Part shown: positions 1 through 10,032 of the stretch, piece by piece | How positions within the stretch are numbered: position 1 is the stretch's first letter | Layout of the letters: each line of letters begins with the position of its first letter | Source: Okibacterium fritillariae | GTDB lineage: Bacteria; Actinomycetota; Actinomycetes; Actinomycetales; Microbacteriaceae | Direction: 5' to 3' | Assembly: GCF_900167575.1 (NCBI RefSeq) | Contig: NZ_FUZP01000001.1 | Span: 868,001 to 932,000 of the forward strand | DNA length: 64,000 nt | Translations under genes and position numbers: made by a program | The notes under the pieces: generated by a model | Seen by the model: only the letters and a program-made list of their open reading frames with translations | The model's database searches: none | What the model was told of the DNA's origin: nothing

Positions 1-311
1 GTCGCGCTTCTCTGGGCCATGGCCCGATCGGGAGACATGTCCTCGAGCACCGCGACGACATCGTCCGCATCGCTCGCCAACATGAGGCCAGCAGGCTTCG
101 CGTCTTCGGTTCCGTGGCGCGCGGAGAAGACACCGATGACAGCGACCTAGACCTTCTCGTCGAGATGCCCACCGGGGTCGGCATGTTGGCCATTGCCCGC
201 CTGGGCGATGAATTGGCCGACCTGCTCGGCTTCCCGGTCGATATCGTCCCCGAGCATCAGGTGAAGGCCGAGTCCCTCGAAGCGTTGCTCGCATCGGCAG
301 TCCTGCTGTGA
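1..311 (+). CDS. MntA-type nucleotidyltransferase antitoxin, 5' partial
   Basis: The frame is open from the left edge, so the 5' end lies outside the window. It reads as a minimal nucleotidyltransferase of the MNT family. The motif GSVARGEDTDDSDLDLL (nt 108-158) has the glycine-serine loop and the two metal-binding aspartates (DLD) of this fold. In HepT/MntA systems the nucleotidyltransferase AMPylates a tyrosine of the HEPN toxin and silences it. The stop overlaps the GTG start of the next gene, which supports co-translation with a HEPN partner. An internal GTG at 114 is a poor start because it would cut off the GS part of the active site. The function is inferred from motif and pairing. Confidence 0.8.
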   Translation, partial: RASLGHGPIGRHVLEHRDDIVRIARQHEASRLRVFGSVARGEDTDDSDLDLLVEMPTGVGMLAIARLGDELADLLGFPVDIVPEHQVKAESLEALLASAVLL

Positions 312-637
312 AGAGGACCGACGCCGATCACCTCGACGACGCGCTCACGCATCTGCGCGTGCTCCACGAGCATCTGATGCTGACAGAAGCTCACGACCAG
401 GTGGTGCTGGATGCTGCAGGCCTGCGTCTCTCGGCCTCCATCGAGTGTGTCGGGCAGATCTCAGAAGCTCTGCGGATGACGGTTATCGACGAGCGCACCT
501 GGCGAGCGGTGCGCGGGATGCGCAACCGAATCGCTCATGCCTACGCTTTCGTCGACCCGGCCGTGCTGCGCTCGACACTCAAGGGTGACGTGGCGGGGTT
601 TCACGACGACGTCCGAAGGCTTCGGGCGAAGGCCTAG
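308..637 (+). CDS. hepT: HepT-like HEPN-domain RNase toxin
   Basis: This 109-residue, all-alpha protein starts with GTG inside the stop of the upstream nucleotidyltransferase gene. Residues 72-79 read RNRIAHAY, which fits the RX4-6HXY catalytic motif of HEPN ribonucleases (Arg72, His77, Tyr79). In known HepT/MntA pairs the tyrosine is the AMPylated residue. Length and gene order match the family. Inference: toxin of a type VII toxin-antitoxin module. Its target RNA cannot be read from sequence. Confidence 0.85.
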   Translation: MKRTDADHLDDALTHLRVLHEHLMLTEAHDQVVLDAAGLRLSASIECVGQISEALRMTVIDERTWRAVRGMRNRIAHAYAFVDPAVLRSTLKGDVAGFHDDVRRLRAKA

Positions 638-706
638 GCGCGTTGTTACGCTCGCCCGACCGACGGGTCCGCGGGCTGGAGCGCGGGCGCGCAACAGCGC
701 GAACAG

Positions 707-752
707 AACGCCGGGCGTCGTCGCGGAAGATCCGCGGCCGACGCCCGGCGTT
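707..752. terminator. Hairpin terminator between convergent genes
   Basis: The arms AACGCCGGGCGTCG (707-720) and its exact complement (739-752) form a 14-bp stem that encloses a second short stem, CGCGGA/TCCGCG. It lies between the HEPN stop (637) and the stop of the minus-strand MFS gene (770), so it can serve both directions. No clear U tract follows, as is common for high-GC terminators. Confidence 0.7.
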
Positions 753-769
753 ATGCGTGCACCGAGTGA

Positions 770-2293
770 CTAGTGCGCGACGACCGGCTCGGCGACCGCC
801 GGGGCCGTGCCCTCGGGGTTGTGCAGCGAGACGCCGTGGCCGCGACGGCGGAACAGCAGGGCCGACAGGATCGCTCCGACGAGGAAGAAACCCGCGCCCC
901 AGAAGTAGGCCGTCGAGTAGCTGTGCACGGCCGCGTCGGCGAGCACCTCGGGTGAGGCGGGCAGGTTCGAGGCCACGAAGTCGGTGGCCGCGGTTGCCGC
1001 GAGCGTGTTGAGGAGCGCGGTGCCGATCGACCCGCCGACCTGCTGGCTCGTGTTCACCATGGCCGAGGCGACGCCGGCGAACTGGCGGTCGACTCCGAGG
1101 GTCGCGGTCTGCATGGACGCCGGCATGATCGAACCCATCGCGAAACCGAGAACCATGAGCGCGGGCAGCACATCGGCCGCATAGGTGCTGTCGAGGGTGA
1201 GGCGCGTGAGCAGCAGCATCCCCGTCACGCCGAGGATCATGCCGAACGGCACCATGACCTTGGGGCCGAAGCGCGGCACGAAGATGTTGGTCGAGAGCTG
1301 CGCGGCGAGCACGAGCATGCCGATCATGGGCAGGAACGACAGGCCGGTCTGGATGGGGGAGTAGCCGAGCGACGCCTGCAGGTAGTAGGTGACGAAGAGG
1401 AAGATCCCGAACATGCCCGCGCCGGCGATGAGTACCGAGGCGTAGGCGGCCCCGCGGTTGCGGTCGAGAACGATCGACAGCGGCAGAAGCGGATGCGCGG
1501 CGCGACGCTGCCAGAACACGAAGGCGACGAGCAGCACGACGCTCGCGGCGAGCATGCCCCACGTGGCCGGGGAGTCCCAGCCGTCGGTCTCGGCGTTCGA
1601 GAAGCCGTAGACGAGCGTGAAGAGGGCGCCGGACACGAGGATGGTTCCCGGAACGTCGAGCTTCGGCCGCGCGCCTTCGCGCTTCGGCGAGGAGACGAAG
1701 ATGACGGCACCGATGATGGCGATGATCGCGATGAAGACGTTGATGTAGAGGTTCCAGCGCCAGTCGAGCTTCTCGGTGAGGAAACCGCCGAGCAGCAGGC
1801 CGACCGCGCCACCCGCACCGGCGATGGCGCCGAAGACACCGAATGCCCGGGCGCGTTCCTTGGGGATCGTGAACGTCGTGGTGAGCACGGCGAGGGCCGT
1901 CGGGGCGAGCAGTGCGCCGAAGGCACCCTGCAGGGCCCGGGCGGCGACCAGCAGGCCGAAGCTGTCGGCGGCACCACCCAGCGCGGAGGCGAGGGCGAAA
2001 CCGATGAGGCCGATGATGAAGGCGCGCTTGCGACCGATGAGGTCGGAGAGGCGGCCGCCCAGCAGCAGGAGGCTGCCGAAAGCGAGGGAGTAGGCGGTGA
2101 TGACCCACTGGCGGTCGCCGTTCGAGAAGCCGAGGTCGGCCTGCGCGGCGGGCAGCGCGATGTTGACCACGGTGGCGTCGAGCACGACCATGAGCTGGGC
2201 GATGGCGACGGCGGTCAGTGTCCACCAGCGGCGGGATGATGCGGCGGCAGCGGGCGCCGCGGTAGCGGGTGAAGCGGAGGAAGTCTGTGGCAT
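770..2293 (-). CDS. DHA2-family MFS multidrug exporter (14 TM, EmrB/QacA type)
   Basis: This 507-residue integral membrane protein has about 14 hydrophobic segments. Early motif LDATVVNIALP (motif D1), GGRLSDLIGRKR (motif A) and the glycine-rich motif C GAIAGAGGAVGLLLGG all fit proton-driven drug antiporters of the DHA2 group. The last residues are hydrophilic and cytosolic. It is divergent from a TetR-family gene, a standard layout for a locally repressed efflux pump. The ATG at 2293 lies 7 nt after a TATAGT -10 element with no Shine-Dalgarno sequence, so the mRNA may be leaderless. Substrate is unknown. Confidence 0.9.
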   Translation of the reverse strand: MPQTSSASPATAAPAAAASSRRWWTLTAVAIAQLMVVLDATVVNIALPAAQADLGFSNGDRQWVITAYSLAFGSLLLLGGRLSDLIGRKRAFIIGLIGFALASALGGAADSFGLLVAARALQGAFGALLAPTALAVLTTTFTIPKERARAFGVFGAIAGAGGAVGLLLGGFLTEKLDWRWNLYINVFIAIIAIIGAVIFVSSPKREGARPKLDVPGTILVSGALFTLVYGFSNAETDGWDSPATWGMLAASVVLLVAFVFWQRRAAHPLLPLSIVLDRNRGAAYASVLIAGAGMFGIFLFVTYYLQASLGYSPIQTGLSFLPMIGMLVLAAQLSTNIFVPRFGPKVMVPFGMILGVTGMLLLTRLTLDSTYAADVLPALMVLGFAMGSIMPASMQTATLGVDRQFAGVASAMVNTSQQVGGSIGTALLNTLAATAATDFVASNLPASPEVLADAAVHSYSTAYFWGAGFFLVGAILSALLFRRRGHGVSLHNPEGTAPAVAEPVVAH

Positions 2294-2346
2294 GTCGAGA
2301 ACTATATACGGAACTGGCGAGTTTCGGATACGATCAGTTCTATATT
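2294..2346. promoter_or_regulatory. Divergent promoters with candidate TetR operator
   Basis: GAACTG (2311-2316) and CAGTTC (2335-2340) form an inverted repeat whose outer flanks are TATA-rich on both sides (ACTATATAC and TATATTTAA). The minus-strand -10 TATAGT (2301-2306 complement) sits 7 nt from the exporter start. A plus-strand -10 TATATT lies at 2341-2346. Repressor binding would cover both promoters. The site is inferred by symmetry and position. Confidence 0.5.
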
Positions 2347-2407
2347 TAACCCTTCGCTAACATGGGGTGAACTCATGCAGGCCCGAAAACACGAGGAGAT
2401 CGCCGCA

Positions 2408-3037
2408 ATGACGCAGGTCGAATCCCCCAAACTGGGGCGCAAGCGCGATCACTCGCGCGACCCCGAAATCCTGGACGCGGCACTCGAGGTGCTCGCCGAA
2501 TGCGGGTACGACGGCATGACCGTCGAGATGGTGGCCGCGCGGGCCAAAGCAGGCAAGGCCACGCTCTACCGCCGCTGGGCCTCGAAGAACGAACTCGTGA
2601 TCGACGCCGTCGCGTGCATGAAACGCGCCGACCTCGAACACCTGCCCGATACCGGCACGCTGCGCGGAGACCTCGTCGGCCTGATCAAACCGCGCACGAT
2701 CGAAGAGGCCGAGAAGAAGCTGCAGATCATGGCGGGGCTCTCGTCGATGCTCTCGAAGTCGCCCGAGCTCGCGCAGGCGATCGAGCAGGCCATCATCCGG
2801 CCGCGTGCCGAGGCGAACAAGACGCTGCTGCTGCGCGCCATCGAACGCGGCGAGATCTCGAGCGATTGCGACCTCGAAACGCTCTCGCTGATCACACCGG
2901 CCATGACCGCGTATCGCGTGCTCGTGCTGCAGAAACCCGTCGACCGCCCGTTCCTCCTCTCCATCATCGACGGCGTGCTGCTGCCGGCCGTCGGCATCCG
3001 TATGGCCGATTCTTTCGAACGGACGCCAGCGGGCTGA
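2408..3037 (+). CDS. TetR/AcrR-family transcriptional regulator
   Basis: The N-terminal helix-turn-helix reads TVEMVAARAKAGKATLYRRW (about residues 37-56), typical of TetR proteins, and is followed by an alpha-helical ligand domain. I chose the ATG at 2408 because GAGGAG lies 8 nt upstream; an in-frame ATG at 2375 lacks a ribosome site and would add 11 residues. The protein is 209 residues, the usual family size. The divergent DHA2 exporter is the likely target, and the inverted repeat between them the likely operator. The effector is unknown. Confidence 0.9.
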   Translation: MTQVESPKLGRKRDHSRDPEILDAALEVLAECGYDGMTVEMVAARAKAGKATLYRRWASKNELVIDAVACMKRADLEHLPDTGTLRGDLVGLIKPRTIEEAEKKLQIMAGLSSMLSKSPELAQAIEQAIIRPRAEANKTLLLRAIERGEISSDCDLETLSLITPAMTAYRVLVLQKPVDRPFLLSIIDGVLLPAVGIRMADSFERTPAG

Positions 3038-3107
3038 GCCGTCGAAGCGCTACCGTGTGCTCAGCGCCCGGTAGTCGACCGCGTGCCCGATCGAGAAGGG
3101 CAGCATG

Positions 3108-4469
3108 ATGACGGAGTCGGAGAGCGCCCAAAGTGTGCGGATTGCCCGTCTCGAGGCCGAGAACGCGAGGCTTCGAGAACGCGAACGTGTGACGACGGGG
3201 AAATCCGACGCGCCGAAGACGGGTCGAGTCGCGCGGCTTTTCTCTCAGCTCCTCTCAGCCCTGCTCATCGTCGTGGCCGCCGTGCTCGCGCCCGTGAGTA
3301 TCGCCGCGAGCTGGGCGGTCACAGAACTCACGGACGCGCAGGCTTTCGTCGAAACCTTCGGTCCCCTCGTGGACGAACCGGCTGTGCAGGATGCCGTGAT
3401 TCGCGAAACCGAGGCCGCGATCAGCGAAGCGCTCAACGTCGAGGCCCTCACCGACGACCTCTTCGACGGGATCGAAAGTCTGGGCGTGCCGCCGAAGGCC
3501 GCTGCCGCCCTCGACCTGCTGCGCGAACCGGCAGCAGCCGGCGTGACTTCGGCGATCGACCGTGTGGTGGAGAAAGTCGTCCGCTCGGATGCGTTCTCGA
3601 CCGTGTGGAACGAAGCCCTCACGCGAACCCACCGTCAACTGACTCTGAGTCTCGAGGGCGACCCGGATGCCGTGATCGAGATCGGGGCCGACCCGCAGGG
3701 CGACATCGGCGTGCAGCTCGGGCCGATCGTCGACCGGGTGAAGGACGCCCTGGTCGCCGACGGTTTCGCGCTGGCCGAGCGGATTCCATCCATCGAACGC
3801 ACGATCGTGATCGCCGACACGTCACAGGCCGCGGGCGTGCAGACGATCTATACGCTCGTCGTCGCGGTGGGCCCGTGGCTGCCCGCGATCGCGCTGGTGG
3901 CTGCCGCCGGGGGAGTCCTGTTGGCACGCAACAAGCGTCGCGCCGTGATCGCCGCGGCCATCGCCATTGCCGCCACGGCCCTGGCGCTCGGCGTTGCACT
4001 CGCTATCGCGCGGCCGCTCCTGCGCCGCACGGCCCGCGCCGACGGCTTCCCGGGGGACGCGCTCGAGGTCGTCTTCGACCACGCGACGGCGGGCTTGTTC
4101 GCGCTCGTCGGCAGTGTCGTCGTGATCGGTGTCGCCAGCGCGGTGGCCGTGTGGCTTGCGGGCCCCGGCCGGGCTCCTCGGGCGTTGCGTTCGGTCGCGC
4201 GGGACGCGGCATCCGCGGTGCGCGGGTTCGGCGAGGCGCACGGCGTCACCACGGGTGCCTTCGGAACACGTCTGGCCCGTGTCATCGGTCTGCTCCGCCT
4301 GGTCGTGCTCCTGGTTGCGGCCGGGATCGTTCTCCTGGTTCGACCGATCGATGTGGCGGACATGGCCTGGATCGCGGTCGGGGCCCTCGTGCTGCTGTTC
4401 GTGCTCGAGGTGCTTCAGCGCCCGGCCCACAACACCCCGGCCGGGCAGCCCGTCGAGGAAGCGGGCTGA
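3108..4469 (+). CDS. Multi-pass membrane protein of unknown function
   Basis: This protein of about 453 residues begins with a charged, coiled-coil-like stretch (IARLEAENARLRERERV). A first membrane segment follows at about residues 44-72, then an acidic outer domain of about 170 residues, then about five more membrane segments in the C-terminal half. The tail after the last segment is short and cytosolic. The architecture (one TM, large soluble domain, TM bundle) resembles actinobacterial hypothetical integral membrane proteins, but I do not recognise a named family. AGAAGGG precedes two adjacent ATGs (3105 and 3108); 3108 has the better spacing. The next gene follows after 18 nt. Confidence 0.75.
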   Translation: MTESESAQSVRIARLEAENARLRERERVTTGKSDAPKTGRVARLFSQLLSALLIVVAAVLAPVSIAASWAVTELTDAQAFVETFGPLVDEPAVQDAVIRETEAAISEALNVEALTDDLFDGIESLGVPPKAAAALDLLREPAAAGVTSAIDRVVEKVVRSDAFSTVWNEALTRTHRQLTLSLEGDPDAVIEIGADPQGDIGVQLGPIVDRVKDALVADGFALAERIPSIERTIVIADTSQAAGVQTIYTLVVAVGPWLPAIALVAAAGGVLLARNKRRAVIAAAIAIAATALALGVALAIARPLLRRTARADGFPGDALEVVFDHATAGLFALVGSVVVIGVASAVAVWLAGPGRAPRALRSVARDAASAVRGFGEAHGVTTGAFGTRLARVIGLLRLVVLLVAAGIVLLVRPIDVADMAWIAVGALVLLFVLEVLQRPAHNTPAGQPVEEAG

Positions 4470-4472
4470 GGG

Positions 4473-4478
4473 TAGGCT
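4473..4478 (+). promoter_or_regulatory. -10 element TAGGCT, leaderless promoter
   Basis: TAGGCT lies 9 nt before the ATG at 4488 and there is no Shine-Dalgarno sequence. The same octamer GGTAGGCT precedes purN. A leaderless transcript is inferred. Confidence 0.5.
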
Positions 4479-4487
4479 CCAAGTCGG

Positions 4488-5846
4488 ATGAACCGCTCAC
4501 AGACTGCCACTCTCGCCGCCCTCGAGACCCTCATCGCCATCGCCATCGGCGTGGCGATCCCGCTCGTACCCCTGTCCCTGCTCTGGGCCATCCAGGACGG
4601 CTTTGCGACCGACTGGCTCGTGTTCTGGCGCGCCGCCGTGGACATCTGGTTGGCCGGCAACGGCGTCGACATCCGAGCGACGGCGGATGCCGCGACCATC
4701 GCCCAGGTCGGCGTGGCACAGGCCGCCCAGCCCTTCTTCGTGACCATCGCGCCCCTCGCATTCGCTCTCTTCTCGGTGCTCGCGGCCGTGCGCATCGGGC
4801 GGCGCGCGGCCGAGACCCGCTACTGGCAGTCGGGTGTCGCGGGTTCGCTCGTGGCCGCGCTCGTGCTGTCGGCGCTGCTCACGTTCTCGGCGCTCTCCGA
4901 ACAGCTGCGCCCGTCGATCCTGCAGGGCATCGTGTTGCCGCCGCTCGTCATCGCGGTGGGGCTCGCGATCGGCGTCATCCGCCACCGGGTCGCGTCTGCC
5001 CCTTCGAGCGCGTCCGGCTCGACCGTTTCTCCCCGGGCGTCCGGAGCGCGTTCGGGCGCCGCGAAGCGGAGCGCGTCGGCCGGTCTCGGCGAACGCATCG
5101 CCGACCGCTTCAGCGACACCCAACTGGCCATCCTGCGCGCTGGCTTCACGGGCGCCACCGCCGTGGTCGCCGCCATCCTCGCCGTGGCCAGCGTGCTGCT
5201 CGCGCTCACGATCTTCGCCAACTTCGGCACCATCACCACGCTCTACGAGAGCACGCAGCTGGGCGTGACGGGCGGCATCGCGGTCACCCTCGGCCAGCTG
5301 GCGTTCATGCCCAACCTCGTCATCTGGGTGGCCTCGTGGCTTGTCGGCCCCGGGTTCGCGCTCGGCGCCGGCACGAGCGTCTCACCCGTCAACACGGTCG
5401 TCGGCCCGCTCCCCGCCTTCCCGATCCTCGGCGCCGTGCCGACCGCGGACCTTCTGTTCGGCTTCGTGGGCATCCTGGTGCCTCTGCTGGCCGGCTTCTT
5501 CGCTGCCATGCTCGTGCGCGAACGCTTGACGGATGCCGCCACCCCCGCCCACGCCAACCGCACCCTTGCCGCCGGAGCCGTCGCCATCGGGCTGATCTCC
5601 GCGCTCATCTTCGCCGTGCTCGCATCCCTGTCGGGCGGAGCGATCGGCCCGGGACGCCTGGCCGAGGTCGGGCCTAACCCGCTCTGGGTCGCGCTCTTCG
5701 TCTTCATCGAGGTGACGGTCGCGGCCCTGATCGGCATGCTCGCAAGCGGGCACTCCGACGACCACCCCGACACCGGATCGGCGTCTGCCGCATCCGGTCG
5801 CTCGCGCCTCAGTGAGCGGGAATCGGGTTCTGCCTCAAAACGGTAG
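4488..5846 (+). CDS. DUF6350-type polytopic membrane protein
   Basis: This 452-residue protein has about nine or ten hydrophobic segments and a Ser/Ala/Arg-rich cytosolic loop near residues 165-200. Such proteins sit directly before purN in many actinobacteria and are grouped as DUF6350 (sometimes called PerM-like cell-division proteins). Assignment to that family rests on topology and the conserved neighbour. The N-terminus TLAALETLIAIAIGVAIPLV is a strong first membrane helix. The gene ends 9 nt before purN. Its molecular role is not known. Confidence 0.75.
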   Translation: MNRSQTATLAALETLIAIAIGVAIPLVPLSLLWAIQDGFATDWLVFWRAAVDIWLAGNGVDIRATADAATIAQVGVAQAAQPFFVTIAPLAFALFSVLAAVRIGRRAAETRYWQSGVAGSLVAALVLSALLTFSALSEQLRPSILQGIVLPPLVIAVGLAIGVIRHRVASAPSSASGSTVSPRASGARSGAAKRSASAGLGERIADRFSDTQLAILRAGFTGATAVVAAILAVASVLLALTIFANFGTITTLYESTQLGVTGGIAVTLGQLAFMPNLVIWVASWLVGPGFALGAGTSVSPVNTVVGPLPAFPILGAVPTADLLFGFVGILVPLLAGFFAAMLVRERLTDAATPAHANRTLAAGAVAIGLISALIFAVLASLSGGAIGPGRLAEVGPNPLWVALFVFIEVTVAALIGMLASGHSDDHPDTGSASAASGRSRLSERESGSASKR

Positions 5847-5849
5847 GCT
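5844..5849 (+). promoter_or_regulatory. -10 element TAGGCT before purN
   Basis: TAGGCT overlaps the stop of the upstream gene and ends 6 nt before the GTG of purN. With no Shine-Dalgarno motif present, purN can start on a leaderless message of its own. Confidence 0.5.
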
Positions 5850-5855
5850 GTTCGG

Positions 5856-6440
5856 GTGCTCTCCGTGGTTGTGCTCATCTCCGGCACCGGTTCCAATCTT
5901 CGTGCCCTCCTCGAGGCGTCGAGCGATGACGCGTTCCCCGCTCGCGTGATCGCCGTCGGTGCCGATCGCGAGGCCGACGGCCTGGCACACGCTGAGGCCT
6001 TCGGCATCCCCACCTTCACGGTGCCGTATTCGTCGTTCGACTCGCGCGCCGAATGGGGCGAGGCCTTGCTCGAGCAGATCCGCGTCTGGCATCCCGACCT
6101 CGTCGTGCTGTCGGGCCTCATGCGTCTGCTGCCGGCCGGGGTCGTCGACGCCCTCGCGCCGCACCTCATCAACACGCACCCCGCCTACCTGCCCGAGTTC
6201 CCGGGTGCCCACGGCGTGCGTGACGCCCTCGCGGCCGGTGTGACCCAGACGGGTGCGAGCATCATCGTCGTCGCGAACGGCGTCGACGACGGCCCCATCA
6301 TCGTGCAGGAGCGCGTCCCCGTGCTGCCCGACGACACCGAGCACACGCTGCACGAGCGCATCAAACCGGTCGAGCGCCGCCTGCTCGTCGATACGGTGCG
6401 CAGCATCGCCACCGGCGACGTCGACCTCGCCGCCCTCTAA
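5856..6440 (+). CDS. purN: Phosphoribosylglycinamide formyltransferase
   Basis: This 194-residue cytosolic enzyme transfers the formyl group of 10-formyl-THF to GAR in purine synthesis. The N-terminal [17 protein letters not shown] is the phosphate-binding loop. [20 protein letters not shown] carries the catalytic Asn and His, and DDGPIIVQ the catalytic Asp. The usual HPSLLP reads HPAYLP here, a tolerated variant. The GTG start is fixed by alignment of the conserved N-terminus. purH follows after 54 nt, giving two steps of one pathway in tandem. Confidence 0.95.
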   Translation: MLSVVVLISGTGSNLRALLEASSDDAFPARVIAVGADREADGLAHAEAFGIPTFTVPYSSFDSRAEWGEALLEQIRVWHPDLVVLSGLMRLLPAGVVDALAPHLINTHPAYLPEFPGAHGVRDALAAGVTQTGASIIVVANGVDDGPIIVQERVPVLPDDTEHTLHERIKPVERRLLVDTVRSIATGDVDLAAL

Positions 6441-6494
6441 CCCCACGGGCCGCGACCTGCGGCCGGCACACCCCAACCGAGGAGATCAGATCCC

Positions 6495-8156
<1,662 letters not shown>

Positions 8157-8250
8157 GTCTGTGGGTGCGGCGACGGCGTGATCGCGGCCGCGCCACGCCC
8201 GAGCAGTCCGCCGAGCCGGCGGCCCACAGTTTCGTCATAGACATCACCCC

Positions 8251-8256
8251 TAGGGT
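8251..8256 (+). promoter_or_regulatory. -10 element TAGGGT, leaderless promoter
   Basis: TAGGGT ends 7 nt before the ATG at 8264. The same bases could act as a weak ribosome site, so the leaderless reading is likely but not certain. Confidence 0.4.
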
Positions 8257-8263
8257 GTGAGTC

Positions 8264-9475
8264 ATGTCTGTTACCTGGGGCCGCCGGCTCGTCGCATCTC
8301 TGTTGGCCGCCCTCACGGTTGCGGTGGGCGTCCATGTCGCCACGGTGTTCGCGTTCTTCTTCTCGAACCAGTTCACCTCGGCCATCATCGGCTCGGCCAA
8401 CAGCTACTTCTCGATCGCGAGCCTCATCGGCTTCGTCATCATCTTCGCGCTCGCGCTCGCCGGCGGGCTGCGCGTCTGGTTCACGGCCGTGCCGGCAGGG
8501 CTCGTGGCCGGCATCATCGCGGGCATCATCGGCCTGCTGATCCCCATCCTGCAGGGCGGCCAGGTGCTCGACGGCAGCGTCGTGGCCTATCTGTTCGGCA
8601 CGCTGCTGGGCGTCAACACCATCTTCATCCTGCTCTACATCGTTTTCGCGGCCACGCTCGGGCGCCTCGTCTACAACGCCGTGCTGCGGCGCGGGGCGTC
8701 GGCCCGCGCGAACGACCGGCGAATCGCGATCGTGCGCATGCCGGCATCCACCTATGACGACGGCGTGGTCACCCACCTCGAACGCGTCCCCGTCGACGCC
8801 GACAAGGTCGACGAACAGTGGGATGCCTACGTCAAGGCGTTCGAGGCCAACGGCTGGACCACCTCCGAGCTGCCGTTCGCCGACGGCCTGCCCGACTCGG
8901 TGTTCGTCGAGGACGTCGTCGCGCTCTTCGGCGACCTGGCGGTCATCACGCGCCCCGCGCTCGAGTCCCGCGCGCCCGAGGTCGAGGGCATCGAGGCCAA
9001 TCTGCGCGACTTCGGCCTGCGGGTGCAGCGCATCGAGGCGCCCGGAACACTCGAGGGTGGCGACATCCTCACCGTCGGCGACACCGTGTATGTCGGGCGC
9101 TCCGACCGCACCAACGCCGAGGGTGTGCGCCAGCTGCGCGCGCTGCTCGCCCCGCTCGGCTACGTGGTCGTCGCCGTTCCCGTCACGAAGGTGTTGCACC
9201 TGAAGACGGCCGTCACGGCTCTGCCCGACGGCACCGTCATCGGCTACGAACCGCTCGTCGACGACGTGCGCCTCTTCGACCGTTTCCGCGCCGTGCCCGA
9301 GCCCGAGGGGTCGGCCGTCGTCGTCCTCTCCGACGACACCGTGCTCCTGTCGGCCGCCGCGCCGCAGACGGCCGCGCTGATCGAGGACCTCGGATTCACG
9401 GTCGTGCGCGTCGACATCAGCGAATTCGAGAAGCGCGAGGGCTGCGTCACGTGCCTGTCGGTGCGCGTGCGCTGA
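8264..9475 (+). CDS. Membrane-anchored dimethylargininase (DDAH-type amidinotransferase fold)
   Basis: This 403-residue protein is a fusion. Residues 1-140 form about four hydrophobic segments ending in a basic stretch. Residues 150-403 form a dimethylarginine dimethylaminohydrolase domain. Visible elements are RMPASTYDDG, DSVFVEDVVALFGD, GTLEGGDILTVGDTVYVGRS, the catalytic-His segment VLHLKTAVTAL, and the C-terminal nucleophile motif GCVTCLSVRVR with the likely catalytic Cys397. Such enzymes hydrolyse methylated arginine to citrulline and an amine. The N-terminal membrane domain is unusual for DDAH, which is normally a soluble enzyme of about 250-285 residues. No frameshift is needed to read through, so the fusion looks real. 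Confidence 0.85.
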   Translation: MSVTWGRRLVASLLAALTVAVGVHVATVFAFFFSNQFTSAIIGSANSYFSIASLIGFVIIFALALAGGLRVWFTAVPAGLVAGIIAGIIGLLIPILQGGQVLDGSVVAYLFGTLLGVNTIFILLYIVFAATLGRLVYNAVLRRGASARANDRRIAIVRMPASTYDDGVVTHLERVPVDADKVDEQWDAYVKAFEANGWTTSELPFADGLPDSVFVEDVVALFGDLAVITRPALESRAPEVEGIEANLRDFGLRVQRIEAPGTLEGGDILTVGDTVYVGRSDRTNAEGVRQLRALLAPLGYVVVAVPVTKVLHLKTAVTALPDGTVIGYEPLVDDVRLFDRFRAVPEPEGSAVVVLSDDTVLLSAAAPQTAALIEDLGFTVVRVDISEFEKREGCVTCLSVRVR

Positions 9476-9526
9476 CCCGTTCACGGGCTGTTCACGAACC
9501 ATTTGCGGGCGATTCTGGCGAATCGC

Positions 9527-9556
9527 TTGCCCCGGGCTCCGCTTTCCTCATATTCT
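9527..9556 (+). promoter_or_regulatory. Promoter of the small leader ORF / ABC operon
   Basis: TTGCCC (9527-9532), an 18-bp spacer and TATTCT (9551-9556) form a reasonable housekeeping promoter. A start near 9563 would give about 85 nt before the small ORF and about 470 nt before the first ABC gene. Confidence 0.45.
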
Positions 9557-9647
9557 GTAGGGCTGCCCACGGCTGCGTCAGGCCCCTCATCAGGGGCTCG
9601 ATAGCGTCGCGGGCACTGACGACGAATACGAAACCAGGAGGAGCGTC

Positions 9648-9785
9648 ATGACGATCACACGCATTCACGGAGCCGGCTTCAGCGCCGCGCACAATGCGGT
9701 CTCGGCGTTCCCCGTGGTTGAGCAGCCGCGCACGAAGCCCGCCACGGCCCGTGCGACCGCCCACAACCCGGTGACCTCCGACTAA
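9648..9785 (+). CDS. 45-residue small ORF upstream of ABC exporter genes
   Basis: An ATG at 9648 follows a strong AGGAGGAG ribosome site at 6 nt spacing and opens 45 codons ending in TAA. The peptide starts MTITRIHGAGFSAAHNAVSA, has no membrane segment or cysteine, and ends in a basic Pro/Ala/Thr-rich part. I do not recognise it. It lies alone between a promoter and the two ABC genes, with about 250 nt of GC-rich, hairpin-prone RNA after it. It may be a leader peptide that senses ribosome-active drugs, or an independent small protein. The ribosome site is the main reason to believe it is translated. Confidence 0.6.
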   Translation: MTITRIHGAGFSAAHNAVSAFPVVEQPRTKPATARATAHNPVTSD

Positions 9786-10032
9786 ACCCGGTCCGCTCAC
9801 CGCCCGCACACCGGCCGCCGCTTCATCGGGGTCCGGTTCGTTCGGCGTCGCCGACCGCGCCCCCAGCGCCCCGCGCGCTCACCCATCCACATCCGTCGCC
9901 GCACGAGAACTATTGCGCCGGGCCCCGGGGTTACAGACTCACGGGGCGCCAGCATCCGTCTCGCCCACCGCGCCGACACGCCTCGCCGCCCGAGAGCGGC
10001 ACCCGCACCACGCATAGAAGAGTTGACAACGA

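Noticed and set aside
579-2225. A 548-codon open frame on the minus strand across the DHA2 exporter gene
   Set aside because: It is out of frame with the exporter, is dominated by Arg/Pro/His as expected for an off-frame reading of GC-rich DNA, and has no recognisable domain.
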